Below are positions 8,996 through 19,288 of a stretch of DNA of 64,000 bases, piece after piece (positions within the stretch are counted from its first letter, which is position 1; the number at the start of each line of letters is the position of its first letter). This DNA is from Xenorhabdus budapestensis (GTDB lineage: Bacteria > Pseudomonadota > Gammaproteobacteria > Enterobacterales > Enterobacteriaceae): assembly GCF_002632465.1 (NCBI RefSeq), contig NZ_NIBS01000007.1, positions 1 to 64,000 on the forward strand, in the 5' to 3' direction. Both the position numbers and the translations under genes were made by a program. The notes below the pieces were generated by a model. It was not told where the DNA came from. It saw only the letters and a list, made by a program, of their open reading frames with translations, and ran no database searches.

Positions 8996-11353
8996 TCACA
9001 TTTTTATCATCAGTGGTTCATCAGGAACGGTGGGTTTCTTTTTCTTAGTCTTACTGTCTATTGCTATCAACAACGTCGGCAACAACAAGAAATCAAGCAA
9101 GAGTGCAAAAGTCACCGTCATGACGGTAAAAATCCCCATTTGCGCATTCATTAAGAAATCTGAATGCACCATAGAGCCGAAGCCACAGATAAAAATGATG
9201 CTGGTCGATAGCAGAGCGATACCAACCGTTGAGAAGGAATAACGCACGGCATCCTCTGGTTCCATTTTGTGTTCACGGCGTGCACGGAGATATTTGTACA
9301 CAAAATAGACTGTGTCATCGACAACAATACCTAATGTCATGGTCGCGATTGTTGCGGCCGCTATTCCCACAACGCCGTCAATGATGCTCCATAAACCGAA
9401 GGCCATAAAGATGGGCAATATATTAGGTAGCATGCTAATCAATGCATATTTCACACTACGGAAAACGATCCCTAGACAGAGAGTGATAATTAGAAACGAG
9501 ATAGCCGTACCGACTAATAACCCTTTGATATTGGTGTTCATTAGATAGGTGTACATTAACGATGCACTGGCGGCATGGGCGTGCATTGATGGAGGCGCAT
9601 TATTAATAAGCCACTTCTCATGTGCCTCTTTTGCCTTTTGCATTTCAAAGGTACTTAAATCAGAAAAAGTGACGGTCATTTTGGTTGCTGAACGACTGAC
9701 ATCAATCTGATCGTTAAGATCTAACCCCAAAGGCAGAGACATTTCATAAAGCAAAAGGTATTGAGCAATCGTTTCTCTGTCTGTCGGTAACTGGTAGTAA
9801 GCTACATGATCCCCATTCATACTCCGGTTGATGCGTTTCACTGTGTCAGTGATGACATTGACATTCATCACTCCCGGCTGAGCGCGTGACCAATTGGCAA
9901 ACTCATCCACTTTTGCCATATATTCAGGTTCATTTATTCCTCCTTCTTTCCCTGCACCTAACGAAAACTCCATATTGAAAAGCCCGGTTAAATGATCTTG
10001 GGTAAAGTCAGAGTCATCCCTGATTTCAAGACCTTTGGCAAAGTTTTTGACAAAATTTTCATCAACCGTCAGCCTGGGTATAAAGGCAAGCATGATGAGT
10101 CCAAATGTCACTGTACCAAACTGTAGTTTTCTCCTGTTATCGATAATCCAATTCGCCAGAAATTCAATGGAAAGCTGCTTTTTCTGTACACCGGGTTTCA
10201 CTCTGACAGGTAAAACAGCCAGCAACGCAGGCAGTAAGAATAAGGCATAAAACAGTGCTGCCCCCATTCCTATTGCCGTCATATTGCCCAAATCGTGAAA
10301 AGGGGGTGCATCACTCAGATTTAGTCCCAGAAATCCCACAGCAGTGGTCACACTGGTAATAATTACCGGAGTGAGATTGACCCGCAAACTCTCCATTATT
10401 GCGTCATGCTTACTGTCCCCCAGTTTCATACGATTAATGACAGTCACCAAAATATGAATACTGTCAACAACCGCCAGCGTCATGACGATGATGGGGACAT
10501 TGGCGGAAACCTGAGTCAGTTTTATTCCCATGTATCCGGCTGCCCCCAATGCTGCAATGATGGAAAAAATAATCACCAGACAGACGACAAAGGTTGCGCT
10601 AAACGATCTCAGCACCATAAAAGTCAGAATAAGTACAATCAGAAATACAACAGGTATTGTTGTTGACATCTCCTTGATGCTGATTTCGGGAAAGGCATTT
10701 GACATCATTGCCACACCCGTTAGATGGATATCAATATCCGGGTACATTTGTGTGTACTGGCTTTTCAGTTGACGCACATACCCTGCGACTTCAGCAACAA
10801 TTTTGTCGTCTCCGTCTGGCAAGCGCACAGACACATTGACTGCGGTCACATCACCATTTTTAGAAATGATGCGTTTGACTAACAAAGGTTCATCCAGCGC
10901 TGTTTTCTTGATCTCCACCAAGTCATGTTTTGTTAACTTTGCCGCATCAGGAACCAGTTTCCTGATTTCCAGATTGTCATCATCTGCTTTAGTGACCTGA
11001 AAATTAGTTATAGAATCAACACGATACGCATTTGGAACTTGCCAGGCATCTTCTGTTAACTTTTCAACTATAGAAAGAAACTGTTTGCTGAAAACATTGC
11101 CATCCTTCGGTGCCAGTACAATCAAAGCGCTATCACCATTACTATAAGTTTTCTGCATTGATTCATACGCATTCAAAAATGGGTTTTCCCGGCTGAAAAA
11201 GACTTTATAACTACTGGTAAATGCCAGGTTCTCCATTCCCTTGAAGGTAAAAAACAATACAATGCAGACCAAAATAAGATTGAGATAACGCCCTTTCACA
11301 ACCCAACGCGCATAACCCGATGCCGCGTTATCTACCCAGTTAGAAGGTTTCAT
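8996..11353 (-). CDS. MMPL/RND-superfamily exporter
   Basis: This is a 785-residue inner-membrane protein in two homologous halves. Each half has one N-terminal helix, a large periplasmic loop and a bundle of five helices: residues about 20-40 then 225-390, and about 405-425 then 620-760. Conserved stretches VVDSIHILVTVINRM and LGIVVDDTVYFVYKYLRARRE carry the acidic residues used in proton relay by RND/MMPL proteins. MMPL relatives move hydrophobic molecules and lipids using the proton gradient. It sits in the biosynthetic run 24 bp after the DUF2306 gene and before the LolA-like and barrel genes, so it is the likely product exporter and a probable self-resistance factor. Confidence 0.85.
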   Translation of the reverse strand: MKPSNWVDNAASGYARWVVKGRYLNLILVCIVLFFTFKGMENLAFTSSYKVFFSRENPFLNAYESMQKTYSNGDSALIVLAPKDGNVFSKQFLSIVEKLTEDAWQVPNAYRVDSITNFQVTKADDDNLEIRKLVPDAAKLTKHDLVEIKKTALDEPLLVKRIISKNGDVTAVNVSVRLPDGDDKIVAEVAGYVRQLKSQYTQMYPDIDIHLTGVAMMSNAFPEISIKEMSTTIPVVFLIVLILTFMVLRSFSATFVVCLVIIFSIIAALGAAGYMGIKLTQVSANVPIIVMTLAVVDSIHILVTVINRMKLGDSKHDAIMESLRVNLTPVIITSVTTAVGFLGLNLSDAPPFHDLGNMTAIGMGAALFYALFLLPALLAVLPVRVKPGVQKKQLSIEFLANWIIDNRRKLQFGTVTFGLIMLAFIPRLTVDENFVKNFAKGLEIRDDSDFTQDHLTGLFNMEFSLGAGKEGGINEPEYMAKVDEFANWSRAQPGVMNVNVITDTVKRINRSMNGDHVAYYQLPTDRETIAQYLLLYEMSLPLGLDLNDQIDVSRSATKMTVTFSDLSTFEMQKAKEAHEKWLINNAPPSMHAHAASASLMYTYLMNTNIKGLLVGTAISFLIITLCLGIVFRSVKYALISMLPNILPIFMAFGLWSIIDGVVGIAAATIATMTLGIVVDDTVYFVYKYLRARREHKMEPEDAVRYSFSTVGIALLSTSIIFICGFGSMVHSDFLMNAQMGIFTVMTVTFALLLDFLLLPTLLIAIDSKTKKKKPTVPDEPLMIKM

Positions 11354-11377
11354 GCCCTGTCCTTATATAAAAACAGC

Positions 11378-12115
11378 CTAAAGTGTAATTTCGTATTTTT
11401 CTTGAGAGGCCGAAGTCGAAATTGCCTGCTTTCGTTTTTTCGATTCAGGGAGTTGCCCTTTTTCTGGTGGTCGTGAGTTATGGATCCAAACCTCTGCCAA
11501 AATGAGATGGATGGTGAATCCAATCCACAAAGACAGTGCCAGGGCTTCACCAATGTCTTTTCCTCCGATCTGGATAAAAAGCGGAATAAAAGCATGCATT
11601 GTGGCGGGACCCAGTGAAATCATATAACTGCGGATCATCCACTGGCGATGAAGCTCAACCTTCCTCTTTAAAATCATTGCAATAGATCTCAAAACGCAAA
11701 ACATCATGATGAGAGAAAACAAAATTGATGAAACCGTTTCTGATGTACCGCCAACTGGAAACAGAATTCCCATTAAAATCCCGGTCACACCCACCACCAT
11801 AACGGTGATAAAGAAACAATATCCTGACCACTTATGCACTTTTGGCCATTTTCGCCTGACACGATCAACGAACTGAATAGGCCCTAAGACATAGAGCACA
11901 ATGCCAGTAATCAAATGTATATAGGACATATAGTGATGTTTAATATATTCCATATCATTAGCCTGATTAGGATTTAACAGGTTGGGTTGTATATTGCCGC
12001 TTGCCCCTTCTGCCACCCACCAAGTCCGATAGATGCCGTGAATTATCGTGCCCAAGCACACTATCGCGATCCATGACCAACAAAATCGAACCAGTATCTT
12101 GTTGTGTAATTTCAT
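11378..12115 (-). CDS. DUF2306-type membrane protein
   Basis: This is a 245-residue protein with about six or seven hydrophobic helices. The motif WPKVHKWSGYCFFITVMVVG with conserved His, and later HRQWMIRSYM, are typical of DUF2306 (predicted membrane protein) sequences, whose conserved His residues may bind haem or metal. The start has GAGGG 7 bp upstream. It lies 38 bp after the terminal NRPS gene and 24 bp before the exporter, so it is co-transcribed. Its job is unknown; a role in the export apparatus or in an oxidation or reduction at the membrane is conceivable. Confidence 0.7.
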   Translation of the reverse strand: MKLHNKILVRFCWSWIAIVCLGTIIHGIYRTWWVAEGASGNIQPNLLNPNQANDMEYIKHHYMSYIHLITGIVLYVLGPIQFVDRVRRKWPKVHKWSGYCFFITVMVVGVTGILMGILFPVGGTSETVSSILFSLIMMFCVLRSIAMILKRKVELHRQWMIRSYMISLGPATMHAFIPLFIQIGGKDIGEALALSLWIGFTIHLILAEVWIHNSRPPEKGQLPESKKRKQAISTSASQEKYEITL

Positions 12116-12152
12116 ATCTATTCCCTCTTAACGTTTTGCCAATCACCAGTGG

Positions 12153-15100
12153 CTACAGGATGTTGGGATCAGCGAAAGTAGATTGACTGAGTGTGAACTG
12201 CTCAATAACATCAGCTACCCGTTCCGGATACGTTGTAATGAAATAGTGATGACCCTCTTCTAACGTGATCAAACTGACTTCATGAGCACACTGTTTCCAT
12301 TTCAGATACTGAGACGCATACTTTTTGGTTAGAGGATCTTGCTTACTCACTAAACTCACCAACGGGGTTTTTATCCGCCAATCGCCCCGTTTTTTCTCGT
12401 ATTGATATGCCAGCCTTGCATCTTTCCTGAAACGGGATACTAAAAAGCGGGCAACAGAATCCTCCAGCCCCTCATTAGTGGGAATTCCCCACTTTTTGAG
12501 TAACCGTAATAAGGCGCCATCGCTTTTATGTTTCCATCGATCATTGAACGGCAGATAGCGAATAATTCGTGGTAATGGGAAAGCCGCCGCAGTCACTAAA
12601 AACTCGGCGGGCTTTCCTTTTAATTCAAGTCGCCGGGCAATCTCCAGTGCCAAATAACTTCCAACACAATGACCATAAATGACCACTTTTCCTGAAATTT
12701 GCTCTACTATCTCTCTGGCACACAGTTCGGCAATCATGTCATAGTCCATGTCTGCTTCTTCGTGCCTGCTGCCAAATGCATTACCGGGGACTGTGACACC
12801 ATAGACTGAATAGCCGGCGTTCTTTTTCGCTAACGCGTGAGCCAATGGCTGATAGACCGTTGCCGCCGCCCCCGCATAAGGTACACAGACCAGCGTTATC
12901 TGAGTCTTTTCCTGACCTCTGTGCAGTAATGACAAAAGCCCCTTTGCTACGTTTTCAACTTCTGCGCTTCCAACGCCGGATATATAGGGAATTATTCCTG
13001 CGATCGTGGGTGCCTGATAAAACGGGATTAAAGACAGCTTATTTTCAGGAAATACATCCTGAATGCGGGACAAGAGTGTGATTGCGGTTAACGAGTGACC
13101 CCCTATTTCAAAGAAATTATCGTTAATACCAATTTGTTTCAGATTGAGAACATCTTTCCAGATATCCGCCAGTTGTTGTTCAATAGCAGAGGATGGCGCA
13201 ACAAACGCTTTATCGGATATTGGTGTCGCCTCTAATGCAGCCAGTGCCTTTCTGTCGAGCTTCCCGTTACTTGTGACTGGCAACTCATCCAAGATAATTA
13301 GCTGCGCAGGAATCATAAAATCCGGTAAATGTTGTTTCAGAAAAGCATTCAGTTGTTTGATAGAGACAGCCACATTCGGGTGTAACACCACATAGGCGGT
13401 AATAAAATTACCAGCATATTCATCTTCCTTTAAAAGAACGGCTCCAGCTTTAACGTCCTTACAACTCTTCAGACATTCTTCAATCTCACCTAATTCAATG
13501 CGGAATCCCCTGACTTTGACCTGGGTGTCAATCCTGCCCAAAAATTCAATGTTGCCATCTGCTGACCACCTTGCAAGGTCGCCTGTGCGGTAGACTTTTT
13601 CTGCCGGATCGTATGAAAACGGATTAGAAACGAAACACTTCGCAGTCAGCTCCGGTAAATTTAAATACCCTTTTGCCAGACCAGCACCGCCAATTAATAA
13701 CTCCCCCGGCGCCCCAATCGGCAAAAGGTTCATGTGGTCATCTACGATATACAGTTGAGTATTGGCAATAGGTTTCCCTATAAACGTTTTTTTATCTTGC
13801 CGCTTTTCCGCTTCCCAATAACTGACATCAATGGCGGCTTCGGTTGGGCCATAGAGATTATGGAGTTTGACCTGCAATTTTTGGTTTACGCGCTCCAGTA
13901 CGCTATACGGCAATGCCTCTCCGCTGGTAAAAATACGCGTTAATGAAACACATTTATCGCTGCCACGCGTATTGATGAACACATTCAGCATAGAAGGAAC
14001 AAAATGGCAGGTGGTGATTTTCTGTTCGCAAATCAGCCGGATAAGATAATCAGGATCTTTATGTCCTTCAGGAATAGCAAAGACCAGTTTCGCTCCTGAT
14101 ATCAATGGCCAGAAAAATTCCCATACGGAAACATCAAAACTATATGGCGTCTTTTGCAGGACGTTATCTGTTGCATTCAACCGATATTTATCCTGCATCC
14201 AGCGAAGCCGATTGACGATAGCGGAATGCGATAACATGCATCCTTTGGGAGTACCTGTCGAACCTGATGTATACAATACATAGCACAGGTTATCCGGCGT
14301 GCTCCCCACAGGATTCGGCAAAACGTTGTGAGAATGCAATTCGGTACGCTGAGCATTTAAAAACACCAGCTTCCCATTAAAGTGAGTAAAAATTGACTGA
14401 TGATGCTTCTGCGTTAATACAACGGAAACACCCGAATCTTTCAAGATATAAGCAAGGCGCTGAGCAGGATAACCAGGTTCAAGAGGAACATAAGCCCCGC
14501 CTGCTTTTAAAATACCTAATAAACCCACAATCATTTCCACAGAACGCTGCATACAGATAGCGACCCGTGTTCCCACCTGAACGCCAAGCTCCTGCAAACA
14601 GTACGCCAGTTGGTTTGCTTTCACATTGAGTTCTTGGTACGTCAGGGTGACATCTCCAAATACCACCGCCACTGCTTCCGGCGTTTTTGCTACCTGTTGT
14701 TCAAACAGTTCATGGACGCAGCACGCATCTCCCAGATTGACTGAGGTACGGTTCCATTCCTCAAGGATTTGCACAGACTCTTTCTGATCCATCAGAGGAA
14801 AATCAATCAGCTTCCGCTCAGGTTGTTCAACAACTTCCTGTAATAACCTCTCTAAGTGTTCAATGACTCTCAACGCAGTTGATTGGCGATATAAAGAAGG
14901 GTTGTATTTGATGTTTAATGTGAATGTTTCCGCTGCCTCAACGACTTCTAACATGAACTCATATTCTCCGGTCTGAGAATATTGCGTTAAATGTTCTGCC
15001 GATGTGAGTTTGCCTAAGGCCGGAGATTCGCTTTGCGGCATAGCTTGTTGATAGACGAAAGCCATCTGAAACAGCGGTGCATCATCTATGCTCTGAGACA

Positions 15101-18100
15101 GATTTAATGTTCTTACCACGACAGGAAAGGGTAAGGCATGAGCTAATCCATCCAGTACCTTCTGTTGTAACGTTCTCAGATACTCTGGATAGTATGTATC
15201 CTGTGATAGCTGGCTGCGAATAGGGATAGGATAAACATAATAGCCAATCTCTTCTCGCTGATATTCTTCTGTTCTGGCATCCGTCGGCATACCAATGACA
15301 ATATCGTCCTGCCTGGTAAAACGGTGAATAACTAACTGGAATAGACTTAAAAAAACGGATGACAAGTAAACAGAATGCGTGCTGGCGAAGACTTTTAATT
15401 TCGCTGAAAAATGTGCGGATAACATCCGTGTCAATGTTTCTCCTTGATATTTTTCAACGTTCAGATATGAGCTGTCCGCCAGCAATTTTGTTGAAACAGG
15501 TGCTCCCGCCAGTGTATGAACCCAATAATCTAACCGACGTTTTCCTTCGTCACTTTGTAAAAGTACTTGTTCGTACATAACAAAGTCATACCAGCTGCCC
15601 TTGCCTGTCTCAACAACAGGCTTCTGATTCAGCGACAATTGGTGATAAAAGTTGAATAACGCAGAGACCATTGGATTAACAGAAACGGCATCCACAATAA
15701 TATGATGTGCACACAATAAAATGAGGGTCTCTGTTTCAGACAGATACAACAAATTGACCCGTAACAATGCATCGCTATTGAAATCAAAAGGTTGATTTAT
15801 CTTCTCCGACAGATAGGTTTCAAGTTCCCGCTCAGTCAATGACATCTCTGTTTCAACATTCACCCTTAACGCACTTTGGGGGTTATTGAATAAATAAGGA
15901 CTCCCTTCCTCTTCGAAAACCGTTGTTGACAGTATGGGATAGCGCCTGACCAGTAAATCCAACGCTTGTTGAAATAACTGTAGATCTATCAGGCCATTCA
16001 CCCGGAAACACACCGGACAGTTGTAAGCGCTATTTTGGGGCGCGTGTTTATGGAGAACCCATAACCCTTTTTGGCCTTCAGATAGCGGATAGGTTTCAGG
16101 TCTTCTCGCCTGTTTGACAGAACCATTTGTATTTACAGCCTGAGCTTGTACAGTCTGAATCTGCTCCTGATGTCCAGATGTCGCGCTGGCATTCACTTTT
16201 ATTTCGCCATACTGTTCCATCAGATAATCCGACAGCTCAGCCACTGAGTTTTTCTCCAGCAAAATCGCGATCGGAAGACTCATCCCCGTATATTGTTCCA
16301 CCATCCGTACCAATTTTACTGCCTGAGATGATGACATCCCCAAAGCAAACAGGCTCATACTGCTATCAATTTGCGCTAAAGGTTGTTGCAATATGCGGGC
16401 AATCAGGGAAAGCAGGAGCTCTTTTATACTGAGCGATTTTTCTCCTGCTGTTTGTAATGGTGAAATACCGCCCGCCTCCGCCATTGTGTTATGAGTTTCA
16501 TAAAGCGGATAAATCGGCAGTGGCATTTTGGGAAGCGGCTCGTTCCTGTAAAAATGCCGCCAGTTCTGCCATTGACCATTGACCCAGGCTTCTGCAATCT
16601 CATGATTCTGCTCCACACTGAATACCAAGCGATCTCGCCCGTCTGCTCCAATGCAAGAAACATTACTTTGATAAATACCGATTCCAGAACCTTCTGCAAT
16701 CCATTGTTTCAGCTTTGTCAGAAGCTCGGATAATGAGCTGGCGGGAATGGCTAAGCGCTGATTAAAATGTTCCCGTCCTGACTGGGTTACTGCAAATATC
16801 TGTTGCAGCATTATTTTCCTGTTATTTTCTTCCCCGTTATTTTTCAATTCCGATTCAAGAAAATGCGCCCAACGTTCTGCATAACGTCGCAGACAGTCCG
16901 ATGATTTCGCTGACAAAACAAACAATTCCGGCAGGCTAATATTCGCTCGCTCCTGCAAACATTGCGCTGACGGATGATAGCTTTGCAGCAACAGATTGGC
17001 ATATGAGCCAGTGCTGCCAAAGCTATTCACCATAGCCAGTTTAGGATGTTGCCGGGTTCCCTGCCATTGACGCTGTTCAGCCACAATATTTATCGGACTG
17101 CCATCCAGTTTTATCAACGGATTAATGGTGTTATATGGCATGACGGGTAATAAACACCCGTGCTTCATTTGCAACAGAACTTTCGTTAACTGTGATATAC
17201 CTGAGGCGGACTCAAGATGCCCAATATTTGGTTTCAGTGTGCCGACAAACAGAGGAGAATGACGTTCAGCAAAGGCAGTCTGTATTGCGAGAATTTCTGA
17301 CGCATCACCGAATACAGCACCTGCGGCAGCGGCTTCGATATAATCTACAGCGTCTACATCATAGCCTGTTTTCTGTAGTGTGCTTTTGAGTAGTTCACTC
17401 TGCTGTTTCATTGAAGGGACACCATAGCCCGATGCTTTACCGCTATGGGCAATACTGCCTCCTTTTATCACTCCCCAAATATGATCGTTGTCTGCTTCTG
17501 CCTGAGAAAGCGGCTTTAACAGCACAACGCCAACTCCCTCTCCCGGAATAATTCCAGCCGCTTCTTCTCCAAACGCCTGTGCATCTGTACGTTCAGAAAT
17601 CATGTTAAATCGTTTGAGGTTAGTAAAGTGGGAGGCGTGCGCAAAAAGATTTATTCCACCTGCAACAGCCACATCGCAGTCACCCTGCGCAATCGCCTGA
17701 CATGCAAGATAGATCGACGTTAATGAAGATGAACAACTTGTATCTACGGCAATACTTGGCCCCGTCCAGTTGAAAAACCAGGATACCCTGTTCGCGATTG
17801 ATGAGAAGGTAGAACGGCTGGCTGACTTCGCAGATGTCTCAATTCCTTCTGCTGAGCAAGCAGGATCATTCCACATTACACCGGTGAAGACGCCAACACG
17901 CTGCCCCAGACTCTGCAAATTTTCGCCGTTGTATCCTGCACAGTCTAATAGCTCGTAAACACCGGTTAAAAAGCAGGCTTCCTGAGCAGACACTCGTTCC
18001 AGTTCGGTTGCTGAAATGGCAAAAAAATCAGAATTAAAATCCGTAATCGAATTAACAAATCCCCCCCAATGTTCAAAAAGTTCCTTTCTTCCCCAACGGC

Positions 18101-19265
18101 TATCAGGGACTTGGGAGAAACAACATTTCTGCTCTTTGAGGTTATTCCAGAATGTTTCAACGTCTGGTGCACCAGGGTATTTCCCCTGTACGCCAATAAT
18201 TGCAATATTCTGCCCCTGCGTCTCAATGCTGCTGTTCTCATGCTCCCAGAGCTGTGCTTTCTCCACCAGCCCAAAAGCCATACCTAAAAGTGTTCGCTGG
18301 CTCTCCTTGAGCTTCAGTACGTCAGCTAAAGAGGGTTCATCAACGCCAGATAACGGGCAGGAGCCAATAGGGTAGTACGCTTGTTGTTGTGAAAGCAGTT
18401 GGACTATCGCACCGATTTCAATTGCAGCAAAAAAATCACTTTTCTCTTTATACAGAGGGCTAATACCATCGTATTCAACCACAAAATATAAGCAGCAGTG
18501 CGCATTGTCATAATAGGTGCGGTTATAGTAAAAATGACTATTGTGCGGCAACTCATCCGATGAAATTTTATCCAGCTTGTGTTCAACCGGATTATAGTAA
18601 TAAAACCCGGTTGAAAATCCCCCGACTCTGCCAGGTTTTATCTCGACATAAATCTGGACACTGTAGGTTCCGCCAGCCGATGGATAGAGATATCGATGAC
18701 TGCCATCAATAAGCATAGCGTTGAGTGCACTCAGCCACCCCAGTACACTCTCTTTTTGCATTGGTGCATCATCAAATGACCTGAAAGTGCGGCGAACGTT
18801 ATATTGATGCTGAAATTGCTCTGGCGAGAGAGTCTTAGCCCGAACAGTGTCATAATTGCTGTTCAAATGGCGGATATTGAGCTGTTTTTCTTTAAATGCC
18901 TGTTTTTCTGATAATGATGACAATACAGACAGTTCATTACCCACCGTAAGAACGGGGTTTTTCCCAAACTGTTGTAAGGTCTCTGAATGTTGACTGCCTG
19001 CTATGACAGGCTCTCCAGCATCCTGCTTATTGTTCTCAATCTGCCTGGTAATCAAATAACTCAGGCGCGCCATTGTGGGAATATGCAAAAACTCATCAAG
19101 GTCAATATCAACGTCAAAACGTTCCCGAATACGGATCAGCAACAGCATGATTGATTTCGATGTCATTCCCTGATCAAACAGATCATTACTGAAATCAACT
19201 GAGTGCTCAATCATTAATATATTAATTAATTCATTGATATGGCTAATATTACATTTTCCGCCCAT
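12153..19265 (-). CDS. Hybrid NRPS-PKS: carrier-Ox-KS0-carrier-C-A(Ser)-PCP-TE
   Basis: This protein has about 2370 residues; the start at 19265 (MGGKCNIS) has GGGGAAC upstream. Domains: carrier 1-75 (Ser36 in GMTSKS); FMN oxidase of the thiazoline/oxazoline type 145-340 (RRTFRSFDD, YPSAGGTY); KS 352-765; carrier with GMSSS (about Ser979); C domain about 1058-1500 with HHIIVDA; A domain about 1535-2030; PCP with GGHSL; TE about 2130-2360. The KS keeps Cys511 (DTSCSSS) and the distal His683 (NIGH), but its HGTGT motif reads AAAGA, so the His is gone and it should pass the chain on without extension. The A-domain pocket reads D-V-W-H-F-S-L-I-D-K, the serine code. The TE nucleophile is Cys2200 in GHCVG, not Ser. 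It is the last assembly-line protein, so the TE releases the product. Confidence 0.92.
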   Translation of the reverse strand: MGGKCNISHINELINILMIEHSVDFSNDLFDQGMTSKSIMLLLIRIRERFDVDIDLDEFLHIPTMARLSYLITRQIENNKQDAGEPVIAGSQHSETLQQFGKNPVLTVGNELSVLSSLSEKQAFKEKQLNIRHLNSNYDTVRAKTLSPEQFQHQYNVRRTFRSFDDAPMQKESVLGWLSALNAMLIDGSHRYLYPSAGGTYSVQIYVEIKPGRVGGFSTGFYYYNPVEHKLDKISSDELPHNSHFYYNRTYYDNAHCCLYFVVEYDGISPLYKEKSDFFAAIEIGAIVQLLSQQQAYYPIGSCPLSGVDEPSLADVLKLKESQRTLLGMAFGLVEKAQLWEHENSSIETQGQNIAIIGVQGKYPGAPDVETFWNNLKEQKCCFSQVPDSRWGRKELFEHWGGFVNSITDFNSDFFAISATELERVSAQEACFLTGVYELLDCAGYNGENLQSLGQRVGVFTGVMWNDPACSAEGIETSAKSASRSTFSSIANRVSWFFNWTGPSIAVDTSCSSSLTSIYLACQAIAQGDCDVAVAGGINLFAHASHFTNLKRFNMISERTDAQAFGEEAAGIIPGEGVGVVLLKPLSQAEADNDHIWGVIKGGSIAHSGKASGYGVPSMKQQSELLKSTLQKTGYDVDAVDYIEAAAAGAVFGDASEILAIQTAFAERHSPLFVGTLKPNIGHLESASGISQLTKVLLQMKHGCLLPVMPYNTINPLIKLDGSPINIVAEQRQWQGTRQHPKLAMVNSFGSTGSYANLLLQSYHPSAQCLQERANISLPELFVLSAKSSDCLRRYAERWAHFLESELKNNGEENNRKIMLQQIFAVTQSGREHFNQRLAIPASSLSELLTKLKQWIAEGSGIGIYQSNVSCIGADGRDRLVFSVEQNHEIAEAWVNGQWQNWRHFYRNEPLPKMPLPIYPLYETHNTMAEAGGISPLQTAGEKSLSIKELLLSLIARILQQPLAQIDSSMSLFALGMSSSQAVKLVRMVEQYTGMSLPIAILLEKNSVAELSDYLMEQYGEIKVNASATSGHQEQIQTVQAQAVNTNGSVKQARRPETYPLSEGQKGLWVLHKHAPQNSAYNCPVCFRVNGLIDLQLFQQALDLLVRRYPILSTTVFEEEGSPYLFNNPQSALRVNVETEMSLTERELETYLSEKINQPFDFNSDALLRVNLLYLSETETLILLCAHHIIVDAVSVNPMVSALFNFYHQLSLNQKPVVETGKGSWYDFVMYEQVLLQSDEGKRRLDYWVHTLAGAPVSTKLLADSSYLNVEKYQGETLTRMLSAHFSAKLKVFASTHSVYLSSVFLSLFQLVIHRFTRQDDIVIGMPTDARTEEYQREEIGYYVYPIPIRSQLSQDTYYPEYLRTLQQKVLDGLAHALPFPVVVRTLNLSQSIDDAPLFQMAFVYQQAMPQSESPALGKLTSAEHLTQYSQTGEYEFMLEVVEAAETFTLNIKYNPSLYRQSTALRVIEHLERLLQEVVEQPERKLIDFPLMDQKESVQILEEWNRTSVNLGDACCVHELFEQQVAKTPEAVAVVFGDVTLTYQELNVKANQLAYCLQELGVQVGTRVAICMQRSVEMIVGLLGILKAGGAYVPLEPGYPAQRLAYILKDSGVSVVLTQKHHQSIFTHFNGKLVFLNAQRTELHSHNVLPNPVGSTPDNLCYVLYTSGSTGTPKGCMLSHSAIVNRLRWMQDKYRLNATDNVLQKTPYSFDVSVWEFFWPLISGAKLVFAIPEGHKDPDYLIRLICEQKITTCHFVPSMLNVFINTRGSDKCVSLTRIFTSGEALPYSVLERVNQKLQVKLHNLYGPTEAAIDVSYWEAEKRQDKKTFIGKPIANTQLYIVDDHMNLLPIGAPGELLIGGAGLAKGYLNLPELTAKCFVSNPFSYDPAEKVYRTGDLARWSADGNIEFLGRIDTQVKVRGFRIELGEIEECLKSCKDVKAGAVLLKEDEYAGNFITAYVVLHPNVAVSIKQLNAFLKQHLPDFMIPAQLIILDELPVTSNGKLDRKALAALEATPISDKAFVAPSSAIEQQLADIWKDVLNLKQIGINDNFFEIGGHSLTAITLLSRIQDVFPENKLSLIPFYQAPTIAGIIPYISGVGSAEVENVAKGLLSLLHRGQEKTQITLVCVPYAGAAATVYQPLAHALAKKNAGYSVYGVTVPGNAFGSRHEEADMDYDMIAELCAREIVEQISGKVVIYGHCVGSYLALEIARRLELKGKPAEFLVTAAAFPLPRIIRYLPFNDRWKHKSDGALLRLLKKWGIPTNEGLEDSVARFLVSRFRKDARLAYQYEKKRGDWRIKTPLVSLVSKQDPLTKKYASQYLKWKQCAHEVSLITLEEGHHYFITTYPERVADVIEQFTLSQSTFADPNIL

Positions 19266-19288
19266 AGATGTTCCCCTGTTTCTCCTCA

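Noticed and set aside
8931-9242. Many plus-strand frames of 60-135 codons across 8-48 kb, this one among them
   Set aside because: They are antisense to the strongly coding PKS/NRPS and exporter genes and show no family signatures; they are shadows.
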